From NCBI RefSeq assembly GCF_011947195.1, contig NZ_JAATVY010000006.1, forward strand, positions 62,001-126,000: a stretch of 64,000 nt of DNA, given 5' to 3'. Below, piece after piece: positions 42,622-51,013 of the stretch (position 1 is the stretch's first letter; every line of letters begins with the position of its first letter). The stretch is from Planosporangium thailandense. Lineage in GTDB: Bacteria; Actinomycetota; Actinomycetes; Mycobacteriales; Micromonosporaceae. Made by a program: the position numbers and the translations under genes. The notes under the pieces were generated by a model. It was given only the letters and a program-made list of their open reading frames with translations. It made no database searches and was not told where the DNA came from.

Positions 42622-43842
42622 TCACCGCTCCGGCGGGAACGGCTGGATGCTCCCGTTGAGGTACCGACTCACGTGCTCTACCAGGTTGACATGGCGGCGG
42701 AAGGCCGCCACCACGTCTGTCCGGGAAGAGACAGGGCCGGCGATCCGCAGCTTGCCCCCGAACTCGCGCTCGACGTACAGGTCGCCGCGGCTGCCGATCA
42801 GCAGCACCGAGTTGGGCGCCCGGTGGGTGCCGGTGACCCTGATGTTGAGCGGGAGCCCCTCCCGCGCGGAACGCGCCACGAGCCGGGCGAGGGTGGGCAG
42901 CACGTACGGGCCTGGACGCAGGTCGCGGTTGCGGGGCAGGGCCGCCTTACCGGCCGGCACGACCACGTGCAGGACCCAGTTGCGCACGCCCAGCGCGATG
43001 AGGCCGTCGCGCATCCCGCACAGGGTGTCGAGATCCTCGTTGCCCGCGGTCACCACGGTCTGCACGGTCGTGGCCAGTCCCGCCGCGGCGGCCTCGGCCA
43101 GGGTGCGCCGGGCGCACGCGCCCGCGCTGCCGCCCGCCGGCAGGTACCGCCGGTTGATCGGCCGCAGCCGGTCGTTGCGGTTGGTGTCGAGACTGTCCAG
43201 CGAGACCCGTACGTGCACCCCGTACTCGCACAGCACCGGCAGCACGGCGTCCAGGTCACCCACCCCGGAGCTGTCCAGGACGACGGCCTTGCCCGAGCGC
43301 GCCAACTCCCGTACCAGCACCGCGGTGCGCGCCGGCCGGATCAACGGCTCGCCGCCGGTGACCACCGCGACGAGGGCCGGCACGCGCGCCGCCATCTGCG
43401 CCACCCGCCACGGCTCGTCGTCGCTCTCGGTGTCCCGGTACGCCTGCATCAGGTCGTCGGCGTGGCAGTACCGGCACCGGAGTGGACAGTGCGCGGTGGC
43501 GAAGCAGTTGACCACGAGCGGCTGACGCACGACCGGCGGCCCGTCGAAGGTACCGAGAAGCGACGTGCCGAAGTGCGGGCGCTGCGGCGTGGCCGGCTCC
43601 GTGGCGACGATGCCGAACTCCGCCAGCAGGCGCACGACGCCGGGCTCGGCGGCCGGGACCGGATCGCCGCGCGCGACCGCCGCCACGATGCGCGCCGGGG
43701 CACCGCCGAGAGCGAAGAAGTGATCGCGGTCGGGGACGTACGCGACGACGCCGAACGGCTCCTCACGGGTCACGACGCGGTGCGCCGGCGCCACGGTCGG
43801 CGCCGGCGGCGTCAGGCCAGCCGTGGCCGGCGGGCGCGACAC
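42622..43842 (-). CDS. Radical SAM protein with PqqD/RRE-like N-terminus
   Basis: A 406-residue protein. The N-terminal 85 residues (FGVVAYVPDRDHFFALGG, ARIVAAVARG) resemble a PqqD-like peptide-recognition element. The radical SAM core has Cys-x3-Cys-x2-Cys in HCPLRCRYCHAD, a GGE motif (VTGGEPLIRP) and SLDSLD. I do not see an obvious SPASM cysteine cluster; the C-terminus is short. It resembles peptide-modifying (RiPP) enzymes, but no precursor peptide was recognised nearby. GTG 43842 follows GGAGGGG; the open frame from 43857 begins inside that site. It is translationally coupled to the CYTH gene. Confidence 0.85.
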   Translation of the reverse strand: MSRPPATAGLTPPAPTVAPAHRVVTREEPFGVVAYVPDRDHFFALGGAPARIVAAVARGDPVPAAEPGVVRLLAEFGIVATEPATPQRPHFGTSLLGTFDGPPVVRQPLVVNCFATAHCPLRCRYCHADDLMQAYRDTESDDEPWRVAQMAARVPALVAVVTGGEPLIRPARTAVLVRELARSGKAVVLDSSGVGDLDAVLPVLCEYGVHVRVSLDSLDTNRNDRLRPINRRYLPAGGSAGACARRTLAEAAAAGLATTVQTVVTAGNEDLDTLCGMRDGLIALGVRNWVLHVVVPAGKAALPRNRDLRPGPYVLPTLARLVARSAREGLPLNIRVTGTHRAPNSVLLIGSRGDLYVEREFGGKLRIAGPVSSRTDVVAAFRRHVNLVEHVSRYLNGSIQPFPPER

Positions 43843-43920
43843 ACCACTCCCCTCCACGCCGAGGGTCAGCTCAGGGTGACGTGTACGAACTCGCCGGATG
43901 CGGCCGGACTAAACGTCGGC

Positions 43921-44688
43921 TCACGCGCCGATCGCGTGGTAGCCCCCGTCGACGTGGACGATCTCCCCGGTGGTGGCCGGGAACCAGTCCGACAGCAGCG
44001 CCAGGCAGGCGCGGGCGGCCGGCTCCTGGTCGGTGAGGCTCCACCCGATGGGCGCCCGGGTGGTCCAGGCGTCCTCGAACTGCTCGAAGCCCGGGATGGA
44101 CTTGGCCGCCATGGTCCGCAGCGGCCCGGCCGACACCAGGTTGGCCCGGATCCCCTTCGGACCCAGGTGCAGGGCCAGGTACCGGTTGGCCGACTCGAGG
44201 CCGGCCTTGGCCACGCCCATCCAGTCGTACACCGGCCAGGCCTGGGTGGCGTCGAAGGTCAGGCCGACGACCGCGCCGCCCGGGCTCATCAGCGGCAGGC
44301 ACGCCGTGGCGAGGGACTTGTACGAGTACGTGGAGACCTGCAGCGCCGTGGCCACGTCCGCCCAGGGCGCGTCGAGGAAGCCGCCGCCGAGGCAGCTCTG
44401 CGGCGCGTACCCGATGGAGTGCACGACGCCGTCGAGCCCGTCGACGTGCTCGCGTACCTTGTCGGCCAGCCCCTCGAGGTGCTCGGTGTTGGTCACGTCG
44501 AGCTCGATGACCGGCGCCGGCTTCGGCAGCCGCTTGGCGATGCGCTCCACGAGCGACAGCCGGCCGAACCCGGTGAGCACCACCTCGGCGCCCTCGTCCT
44601 GGGCAATCTTGGCGACGGAGAACGCGATCGACTGGTCGGTGATGACCCCGGTGACCAGCAGGCGTTTTCCGGCGAGCAGTCCTGACAT
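43921..44688 (-). CDS. inhA: Enoyl-[acyl-carrier-protein] reductase, InhA type
   Basis: A 255-residue FabI/InhA enzyme of fatty acid synthesis that reduces trans-2-enoyl-ACP with NADH. Visible features: the divergent cofactor motif GVITDQSIAFSVAKIAQ, VVHSIGYAP, and the Tyr-x6-Lys pair YDWMGVAKAG, which marks FabI rather than classical SDRs. It lies 30 bp downstream of fabG on the same strand; fabG–inhA is the standard actinobacterial operon. The downstream neighbour expected in mycobacteria, ferrochelatase, is here about 7 kb away. Confidence 0.96.
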   Translation of the reverse strand: MSGLLAGKRLLVTGVITDQSIAFSVAKIAQDEGAEVVLTGFGRLSLVERIAKRLPKPAPVIELDVTNTEHLEGLADKVREHVDGLDGVVHSIGYAPQSCLGGGFLDAPWADVATALQVSTYSYKSLATACLPLMSPGGAVVGLTFDATQAWPVYDWMGVAKAGLESANRYLALHLGPKGIRANLVSAGPLRTMAAKSIPGFEQFEDAWTTRAPIGWSLTDQEPAARACLALLSDWFPATTGEIVHVDGGYHAIGA

Positions 44689-44718
44689 TCCAACCCCCTA
44701 CGTGAGTACGGCGAAGCC

Positions 44719-45438
<720 letters not shown>

Positions 45439-45618
45439 TCAGTTGCCGATCGTGTGCCCCTGGCACCGGAGACTATGTGCTACCGGTGGGTATACAGAAG
45501 TCGGGCGTCATACCCGTGTCACGCGGCGCGCCACCCCCGGGTGTACGATGATGCCCGCCTGTGGCGCGCTTGTGCGTGCCCACTTTCCGACCGGCCCGAC
45601 CTTGTGGAGGTGATCGCT

Positions 45619-45669
45619 GTGCGAGATAGCGATCCTCCGAGTCGTGGCCGGATCCGCGTCACCATCTGA
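45619..45669 (+). CDS. Candidate 16-residue leader peptide
   Basis: GTG 45619 lies five bases after a perfect GGAGGTGA (45606–45613) and encodes MRDSDPPSRGRIRVTI before TGA. No function is known to me. The strong ribosome-binding site, short length and GC-rich hairpin 22 bases beyond the stop resemble an attenuator leader. It is divergent from fabG. Confidence 0.4.
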   Translation: MRDSDPPSRGRIRVTI

Positions 45670-45691
45670 CGCATCTCCGTCGCGCCCTCCT

Positions 45692-45715
45692 ACGCCCCTC
45701 CACCCGGTGGGGCGT
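45692..45715 (+). terminator. GC-rich hairpin after the leader ORF
   Basis: ACGCCCC and GGGGCGT pair across TCCACCCGGT. It could be an attenuator or terminator between the leader ORF and the small membrane-protein gene at 45827. There is no T-tract. Confidence 0.4.
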
Positions 45716-45826
45716 GCCGGCACGTGGACCGGATGTCCACCGTGTCCGGCGAGGCCTGACGCGACGCCGGCCACGGCTCGAAGACCCCATCCGGTCGCAC
45801 CCGCTGCCTGAACTTCGGAGCCGTCG

Positions 45827-45910
45827 ATGAGCCGTTACCTCGCCCCGCTGGGCTTCACGCTCGCCACCCTCTGGGTCGCCGTCATCTTCGTGTTGCTGAG
45901 CGCCCGCTGA
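45827..45910 (+). CDS. Small single-pass membrane protein of 27 residues
   Basis: ATG 45827 follows GGAG by six bases and encodes MSRYLAPLGFTLATLWVAVI then FVLLSAR, essentially one membrane helix with a short basic start. Codon use is GC-rich like the rest. The stop is included in a 20-bp tandem repeat that continues into the spacer. It lies 119 bp before the DUF5996 gene. Function unknown; such tiny proteins often modulate larger membrane complexes. Confidence 0.5.
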   Translation: MSRYLAPLGFTLATLWVAVIFVLLSAR

Positions 45911-45955
45911 GTTCTGTGCGCGCCCGCTGAGCTCTGGGCGCGCCCGCTGAGCGCC
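45901..45955 (+). repeat. 20-bp tandem repeat across the stop of the 27-residue gene
   Basis: CGCCCGCTGAGTTCTGTGCG, CGCCCGCTGAGCTCTGGGCG and a partial third copy CGCCCGCTGAGCGCC. Each copy carries the TGA. Confidence 0.88.
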
Positions 45956-46029
45956 TCGGGCGCCGTTCGACGTACGCTTGAACTGCTCGGATTACCGCTC
46001 GTACCACCGCGATCGGTGTGGAGGGCGTC

Positions 46030-46953
46030 ATGAGCGGAGCGACCTCCGCCGGGGTATGGCCCCGGCTCCCGCTGTCGGAGTGGGCGGACACCCGCGACAC
46101 CCTCCACCTGTGGACGCAGATCGTCGGCAAGGTGCGGCTGGCGCTCGAACCGATGGTCAACCACTGGTGGCAGGTCCCGCTCTACGTGAACGCGGTCGGT
46201 CTGACGACCGCCCTCATGCCGTACGGCAATCGCGGGCTCGAAGCGATCTTCGACTTCCACCGCCACGTCCTCGACCTGCGGACCACCGACGGCCTCCGCC
46301 GGACGGTCGCGCTCGCGCCGCGGCCGGTCGCGGACTTCTACGCCGAGGTGATGGGGCGGCTGGCCGAGCTCGGCGCCCCGGTCCGGATCTACCCACGGCC
46401 GGTGGAGGTGCCGGTCGAGATCCCGTTCCCCGACGACCACGAGCACGCCAGCTACGACCCGGAGTACGCCCACCGGTTCTGGCTCTCCCTGGTCCACACG
46501 CACCGCGTCTTCACCGAGTTCCGGGGCCGGTTCAGCGGAAAAGTCAGCCCGGTGCACTTCTTCTGGGGGGCGTTCGACCTCGCCGTCACCCGGTTCTCGG
46601 GGCGGGTCGCGCCGCCGCACCCCAGCGTTCCCTACACCGCCGACCGGGTCACGCGGGAGGCGTACAGCCACGAGGTGAGCAGTTGCGGGTACTGGCCGGG
46701 CGGCGCGGACGAGGGCAGCTTCTACGCGTACGCGTACCCGGAGCCGCCCGGGTTCCGGCGCCGGCTCGTCGAGCCCGCCGCCGCCCGCTACGACACCGAC
46801 CTGGGCGAGTTCGTCCTGCCGTACCGCGCCGTACGCACATCGGCGGACCCGGACGCGACGCTGCTCGCCTTCGCGCAGTCCACCTACGACGCGGCCGCGG
46901 ACCTCGCCGCCTGGAACCGGGCCGCCCTGGAGCGGGCCGCGGTCCCCGCCTAG
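46030..46953 (+). CDS. DUF5996 family protein
   Basis: A 307-residue soluble protein of the actinobacterial DUF5996 family: WPRLPLSEWADTRDTLHLWT at the start, NHWWQVPLYV, TRFSGRVAPPHP and a Trp/Tyr-rich end. Function is unknown. GGAGGGCGTC before ATG 46030 fixes the start, although the frame is open from 46018. The last codons and stop are duplicated in the spacer, and the duplicate forms a terminator hairpin with the following bases. Confidence 0.85.
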   Translation: MSGATSAGVWPRLPLSEWADTRDTLHLWTQIVGKVRLALEPMVNHWWQVPLYVNAVGLTTALMPYGNRGLEAIFDFHRHVLDLRTTDGLRRTVALAPRPVADFYAEVMGRLAELGAPVRIYPRPVEVPVEIPFPDDHEHASYDPEYAHRFWLSLVHTHRVFTEFRGRFSGKVSPVHFFWGAFDLAVTRFSGRVAPPHPSVPYTADRVTREAYSHEVSSCGYWPGGADEGSFYAYAYPEPPGFRRRLVEPAAARYDTDLGEFVLPYRAVRTSADPDATLLAFAQSTYDAAADLAAWNRAALERAAVPA

Positions 46954-46973
46954 CGGGCCGCGGGTCCCCGCCT
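46931..46973 (+). repeat. 21/22-bp tandem duplication at the DUF5996 stop
   Basis: AGCGGGCCGCGGTCCCCGCCT (46931–46951) is repeated as AGCGGGCCGCGGGTCCCCGC then CT (46952–46973), with one added base. The TAG stop forms at the junction. Confidence 0.88.
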
Positions 46974-46984
46974 GAAGCGGGGAC
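46964..46984. terminator. 8-bp stem hairpin between convergent genes
   Basis: GTCCCCGC (46964–46971) pairs with GCGGGGAC (46977–46984) across five bases, lying between the stop at 46953 and the VWA gene end at 46993. Its left arm is made by the duplicated unit. Confidence 0.65.
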
Positions 46985-46992
46985 GGGGCGAG

Positions 46993-47943
46993 TCAGGGCA
47001 GCCGGGACGTCCACAGCAGACTCATGGCCGCCGCGGCCAGCGCGAACAGCAGCGCCGTCCCGACGTACCACTGGGTGACCTCGCGCGGCTTGGTCCGGTA
47101 GCCGATCGAGCTGCCCATGTCCTGGTAGACCTGCTTGAGCTCGGCCGCTGACGCCGCCTCGTAGAAGTGGCCCTTGGTGGACTCCGCCAGCTTCTGCAGC
47201 GACGGCCGGTCCACCGGTACCCGCTGCGCCTGGCCGTCGATCTCGATCATCCCGGTGTCGGTGCCGAACGCGATGGTCGAGACCGGTACGTTCGCGGCCG
47301 ACGCCGCCGCGGCGGCCTCCTCGATGGACCGGCCGAACGTGCGGTACCCGTCGGACAGCAGCACGATCCGTGCCGGCGGCAGCCCCTGCGCGCCGTCGGC
47401 CGGCACGCTGCGCAGCGCCTCCAGACAGGAGAAGACCGCCTCGCCGGTCGCGGTGGACTGGGCCAGCTGCAGCCCCTGGAGGCCCTGCTCGATCGCCGCC
47501 CGGTCCTTCGTCGGCGAGACCAGCACGTTCGCGGCCTTGGCGAACGCGACGAGGCCGACGTTGAAGCTCGGCGGCAGGTTCTTGACGAACTCGTTGGCGG
47601 CCTGCTTGGCGGCGCCGATACGGGTGGGTGTGACGTCGGTGGCCTCCATCGACAGCGACACGTCGATGGCGAGCATGATGGTCGCCCGTTCCAGCGGCTG
47701 CCGGGTGTCGACCGACGGACGGGCCATCCCGGTGGCCATCACCAGCAGGGCGACCAGGAACGCGCCCGCGGCAAGGTGCCGGCGCACCCCGATCCCCCGC
47801 GGCGCGAGCACGCGCAGCAGGTCGACATTGGTGAAGCGCACCGCGTACGCCTTGCGCCGCCACTGGCGCCACACGTACGCGCCGGCCACGGCCAGGACCG
47901 GAAGGACGGCCAGCAGCCACCACGGCTCGAGGAAACGGATCAT
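46993..47943 (-). CDS. BatA-like VWA-domain membrane protein
   Basis: A 316-residue protein with two N-terminal membrane helices (about 5–22 and 58–78), a periplasm-facing VWA domain and a C-terminal helix (about 290–310). The MIDAS metal site is visible: AIDVSLSMEA, a Thr in QSTATGEAV and LLSDGYRTFG. VWA proteins of this type are partners of MoxR ATPases in Bat-like systems, linked to envelope integrity or stress tolerance. Its start overlaps the DUF58 stop by 4 bp. Confidence 0.93.
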   Translation of the reverse strand: MIRFLEPWWLLAVLPVLAVAGAYVWRQWRRKAYAVRFTNVDLLRVLAPRGIGVRRHLAAGAFLVALLVMATGMARPSVDTRQPLERATIMLAIDVSLSMEATDVTPTRIGAAKQAANEFVKNLPPSFNVGLVAFAKAANVLVSPTKDRAAIEQGLQGLQLAQSTATGEAVFSCLEALRSVPADGAQGLPPARIVLLSDGYRTFGRSIEEAAAAASAANVPVSTIAFGTDTGMIEIDGQAQRVPVDRPSLQKLAESTKGHFYEAASAAELKQVYQDMGSSIGYRTKPREVTQWYVGTALLFALAAAAMSLLWTSRLP

Positions 47944-48872
47944 CGGGTGGTCCCCCTGGTGCGGGCATGGCGTTGAGCGGCGACGAATCGCACGATGTCG
48001 AGCATCCAGTCGGAGTCGGTACGCAGCCGCAGGTGCGCCGCGCCCGCGCCGCGGATCGCGCCCGCGATGGCGGCGCGCTGCGTGGCTGCCGCCGCCGCGT
48101 AGCGTTCCCGCAGCCGCCGGTCGGCGGTCTGTACCTCGTGCATCTGTCCGGTCTCCGGTTCGACGAACGCGATCACCCCGACGTCGGGCAGGTCCAGTTC
48201 ACGCGGGTCGAGCACCTCCACAGCGAGGACGTCGTGGCGTACGGCGAGCTTGCGCATCGGCCGGGCCCACGACTCGACCGGCGCGAGGAAGTCGGAGATG
48301 ACCACGGCCATGCCGCGCCGGCGCGGTGGCCTGTTCAGCAGGTCGACGAGCGCGCCGAGATCGTCACGGCCGGCCTTCGCCGGGGTACCCGCGATCTGGC
48401 GCAGCAGGCCGTTTGCCTCCTTGCGACCGGTGCGGGCGGGCAGCCGTACCCGGGTGTCGCCGGTGCCAACCACGGCGCCGATGCGGTTGCCGCCCCGTAC
48501 GGTCAGGTGCGTGATCGCCGCCGCCGCGGCGACGGCCAGGTCCCGCTTGAGGCAGCAGGCGGTGCCGAAGTCGAGGCTCGCCGACAGGTCCACCGCCAGC
48601 CACGTCTCGAGTTCCCGGTCGGCGACGGTCCGGCGCACGTGCGGCACGAGCGTCCGGGCGGTCACCGGCCAGTCCATGCGGCGCACGTCGTCGCCCGGCC
48701 GGTACTCGCGGGACTCCCCCGCCTCGGTGCCCGGCCCCGGCAGCAGGCCCAGGTAGTCGCCCTGCAGCAGCCCGTCGAGCTTGCGGGTGATCAGCAACTG
48801 AAGGCGGCGCAGGACCAGCTCGGCGCGGGCATCGTCGAACGCCGAGCCGGCCGGAGGGAAGCCGGGACTCAT
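47940..48872 (-). CDS. DUF58 domain protein
   Basis: A 310-residue soluble DUF58 protein without membrane segments, unlike the copy at 2556. Hallmarks: ESREYRPGDDVRRMDWPVTA, RELETWLAVDLSASLDFG and MAVVISDFL. The frame is open to 49232, but that part crosses the palindrome at 48888 and the moxR gene. ATG 48872, five bases after AGGAG, is the start; the GTG two codons upstream is less likely. Translation is coupled with the VWA gene. Confidence 0.93.
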   Translation of the reverse strand: MSPGFPPAGSAFDDARAELVLRRLQLLITRKLDGLLQGDYLGLLPGPGTEAGESREYRPGDDVRRMDWPVTARTLVPHVRRTVADRELETWLAVDLSASLDFGTACCLKRDLAVAAAAAITHLTVRGGNRIGAVVGTGDTRVRLPARTGRKEANGLLRQIAGTPAKAGRDDLGALVDLLNRPPRRRGMAVVISDFLAPVESWARPMRKLAVRHDVLAVEVLDPRELDLPDVGVIAFVEPETGQMHEVQTADRRLRERYAAAAATQRAAIAGAIRGAGAAHLRLRTDSDWMLDIVRFVAAQRHARTRGTTR

Positions 48873-48887
48873 CCACACTCCTCTTGC

Positions 48888-48941
48888 CATGATCCTGAAG
48901 GATTTTCCGTGTCCGGGCACGGAAAATCCTTCAGGATCATG
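48888..48941. repeat. Perfect 24-bp GATC-ended palindrome inside an operon, copy 2
   Basis: Arms 48888–48911 and 48918–48941 are exact reverse complements with a six-base loop TCCGGG. It sits in the 85-bp gap between moxR and the DUF58 gene on the same strand. The stable hairpin could reduce read-through or protect the upstream mRNA. Related to 23161 and 58971. Confidence 0.88.
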
Positions 48942-48957
48942 AGAGCGGCGGGGTCGG

Positions 48958-50052
48958 TCACGCCGGCCTCCCCGGCCACGTCGCCGGCGGCTGCGGGGCG
49001 GCGTTCTGTCGCGGCGCGACCGTCGGCAGTGGAACGGCGGCGAGGACCCGGTCGACGATGCGGTCGGCCGGGATGTCGTCGGCGAGGGCGTCGTACGACA
49101 GGACGAGGCGGTGGCGCAGGATGTCGGGGGCGACGTCCTGGACGTCCTGGGGCAACGCGTAGTCCCGCCCGCGCAGCAGCGCGAGGGCCCGGGTGGCGCG
49201 CACGATGCCCAGCGACGCCCGCGGGCTGGCACCGTACTGGATGAGCTGCGCGACGTCCGGCACGCCGTACTCGACGGGCGAGCGGGTGGCCAGCACGAGC
49301 CGCACGGCGTAGTCGACCAGCGCGTTGTGCACGAAGACCTCGTCGGCCTTGCGCTGAAGGCCGACGAGGTCCGCGGGGCTGAAGATGACCGAGGGCTCCG
49401 GCGGGGCCACCCCCATCCGGTACACGATCTCGCGCTCCTCGGCGTCCGTGGGGTACCCGACCTGGATCTTCATCAGGAACCGGTCGCGCTGCGCCTCCGG
49501 CAGCGGGTACACGCCCTCCTGCTCGATGGGGTTCTGGGTCGCCATCACCAGAAAGGGCTGCGGCACCGGGTATGTTTCGCCGCCGATCGACACCTTCTGC
49601 TCGGCCATGACCTCCAGCAGCGCCGACTGCACCTTGGCCGGGGCCCGGTTGATCTCGTCGGCGAGCAGGAAATTGACGAACACCGGCCCCAGCTCCACGT
49701 CGAACTTCTCGCTCGAGGCCCGGTACACGCGGGTGCCGACGATGTCGGCGGGCACCAGGTCGGGCGTGAACTGGATGCGTGCGAAGGTGCCCCCCACGAC
49801 CCGCGCAATGGTCTCGACGGCGAGCGTCTTGGCCACCCCGGGCACGCCTTCGAGCAGGCAGTGGCCGCGGGCCAGCAGCGCCACGAACATGCGCTCGATC
49901 ATCCGGTCCTGGCCGACGATGACCCGCTTGACCTCGAACAGAGCCCGCTCGAGCAGCGTCGCGTCCTGCGCCGGCGTGGTTGGCGTACCCGTAACGGAGG
50001 GCGGTTCGCCACTCGACTCGGACGGGATCGCGGGCATGGTCGATTCGGCCAC
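48958..50052 (-). CDS. MoxR-family AAA+ ATPase (second copy)
   Basis: A 364-residue MoxR ATPase: Walker A EGVPGVAKTLA, Walker B FLLADEINRA, FTPDLVPADIVG, sensor stretch ATQNPIEQEGVYPLPEAQRD and the C-terminal lid. It heads a MoxR–DUF58–VWA operon and probably acts on the two downstream partners. Start GTG 50052 follows GGAGGA closely; ATG 50037 is an alternative. It differs clearly from the copy at 1546 (EQEGVYPLP versus EMDGTYRLP), so the two are distinct subfamilies rather than a recent duplication. Confidence 0.94.
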   Translation of the reverse strand: MAESTMPAIPSESSGEPPSVTGTPTTPAQDATLLERALFEVKRVIVGQDRMIERMFVALLARGHCLLEGVPGVAKTLAVETIARVVGGTFARIQFTPDLVPADIVGTRVYRASSEKFDVELGPVFVNFLLADEINRAPAKVQSALLEVMAEQKVSIGGETYPVPQPFLVMATQNPIEQEGVYPLPEAQRDRFLMKIQVGYPTDAEEREIVYRMGVAPPEPSVIFSPADLVGLQRKADEVFVHNALVDYAVRLVLATRSPVEYGVPDVAQLIQYGASPRASLGIVRATRALALLRGRDYALPQDVQDVAPDILRHRLVLSYDALADDIPADRIVDRVLAAVPLPTVAPRQNAAPQPPATWPGRPA

Positions 50053-50226
50053 CGGTCCTCCACAACTGCCAGACAAGCTAACGATCGCATCCAAGCCTCG
50101 CATGAACGCACACGTGATCGCGCCGGGGCACCCGGACGTGCCCGCTGACCGGCCCGCCGAGAGGGTCTACCGAACAGCGGAGACGGGTAGACATTCCCGG
50201 GGGACCCGAGGGTACGATTCACCCGT

Positions 50227-50258
50227 CGCCGGGCGGCTTCCCCCGTGGTCGCCCGGCG
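50227..50258. promoter_or_regulatory. 9-bp stem hairpin in the divergent moxR leader region
   Basis: CGCCGGGCG and CGCCCGGCG pair across a 14-base loop between the divergent moxR and small zinc-protein genes. It could end antisense transcription or act in a leader. Weak evidence. Confidence 0.35.
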
Positions 50259-50294
50259 CTTTACGTCTTCGAGGCCGCTGGCAGACTGCACATC

Positions 50295-50498
50295 GTGCCG
50301 CCAGACAGCCCGCAATCCCTGATCTGCTCCGCGAGGGGCTGCAAGGAAGCCGCCCGATGGGCGCTGCGCTGGAACAATCCCCGTATCCACGCCGAGACAC
50401 GCCGTAAGACCTGGCTGGCGTGTGACGATCACAAAGCAGGACTTGCGGAATTCTTAAGGATCCGCGGGTTCCTACGCGAGGTCGAACCCCTGTCCTGA
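50295..50498 (+). CDS. Small conserved actinobacterial protein with Cys/His metal-site pattern
   Basis: A 67-residue protein: ICSARGCKEAARWALRWNNP, then TWLACDDHKAGLAEFL. Two Cys near residue 10–16 and Cys-x2-His near residue 43 suggest a small zinc-binding fold. The family is widespread in actinobacteria and is sometimes labelled acetone carboxylase, which I believe is a misannotation. GTG 50295 is the predicted start with a weak ribosome-binding site. It is 17 bp before the bPH2 gene pair and may be co-transcribed with it. Confidence 0.75.
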   Translation: MPPDSPQSLICSARGCKEAARWALRWNNPRIHAETRRKTWLACDDHKAGLAEFLRIRGFLREVEPLS

Positions 50499-50515
50499 GC
50501 AATAGGCTCAGGCCT

Positions 50516-51013
50516 GTGACGCAGGCCATCGCCCTCGAGCCGGCGCCGGACACGATCGCCTGGCGGCGGGTGTCCGGGCGCCTGATCGTGATCGAAGAGC
50601 TTCAGGTGCTCGCCAGCACGGTCGTCGTCGTGGCCGCCAACCTCGCCGCGCGGCTGTTCGTCCACAACCGCGTCCCGCTGCTCGTCGCCGGGCTCGCCGC
50701 CGCGATCGGCCTGGTGAGCGCGGTGGTCGTGCTGCGGTCGGTGCGCACCTGGCGGTACGCCGAACGCGACGACGACCTGCTCGTTCGCCACGGGCTCTTC
50801 CTGCGCAAGCTGTCCATCGTCCCGTACGCCCGGATGCAGTTCGTGGACGTCACCGCCGGCCCGTTGGAGCGCGCGTTCGGGCTGGCCACGGTCACGATGC
50901 ACACCGCCGCCGCGGCGAGCGACGCCCGCGTGCCCGGCCTGCGGGCGGCGGAGGCGGCGCGGCTGAGAGACCGGCTCTCGTCGCTCGGCGACACCCGCTC
51001 GGAGGGCCTGTGA
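50516..51013 (+). CDS. bPH2 (YdbS-like) membrane protein, pair 1 small subunit
   Basis: A 165-residue protein with two membrane helices (about 28–72) and one bacterial PH domain, type 2 (DLLVRHGLFLRKLSIVPYAR, GPLERAFGLATVTMHT). YdbS/YdbT-type proteins sit in the membrane; in Bacillus they are implicated in tolerance to certain antimicrobial compounds. GTG 50516 is the start. The end overlaps the larger partner by 4 bp (GTGA). Confidence 0.9.
   Translation: MTQAIALEPAPDTIAWRRVSGRLIVIEELQVLASTVVVVAANLAARLFVHNRVPLLVAGLAAAIGLVSAVVVLRSVRTWRYAERDDDLLVRHGLFLRKLSIVPYARMQFVDVTAGPLERAFGLATVTMHTAAAASDARVPGLRAAEAARLRDRLSSLGDTRSEGL

Noticed and set aside
42622-43842. Full RiPP biosynthetic cluster
   Set aside because: No precursor peptide, protease or exporter gene was recognised next to the radical SAM gene, so only the pair is reported.
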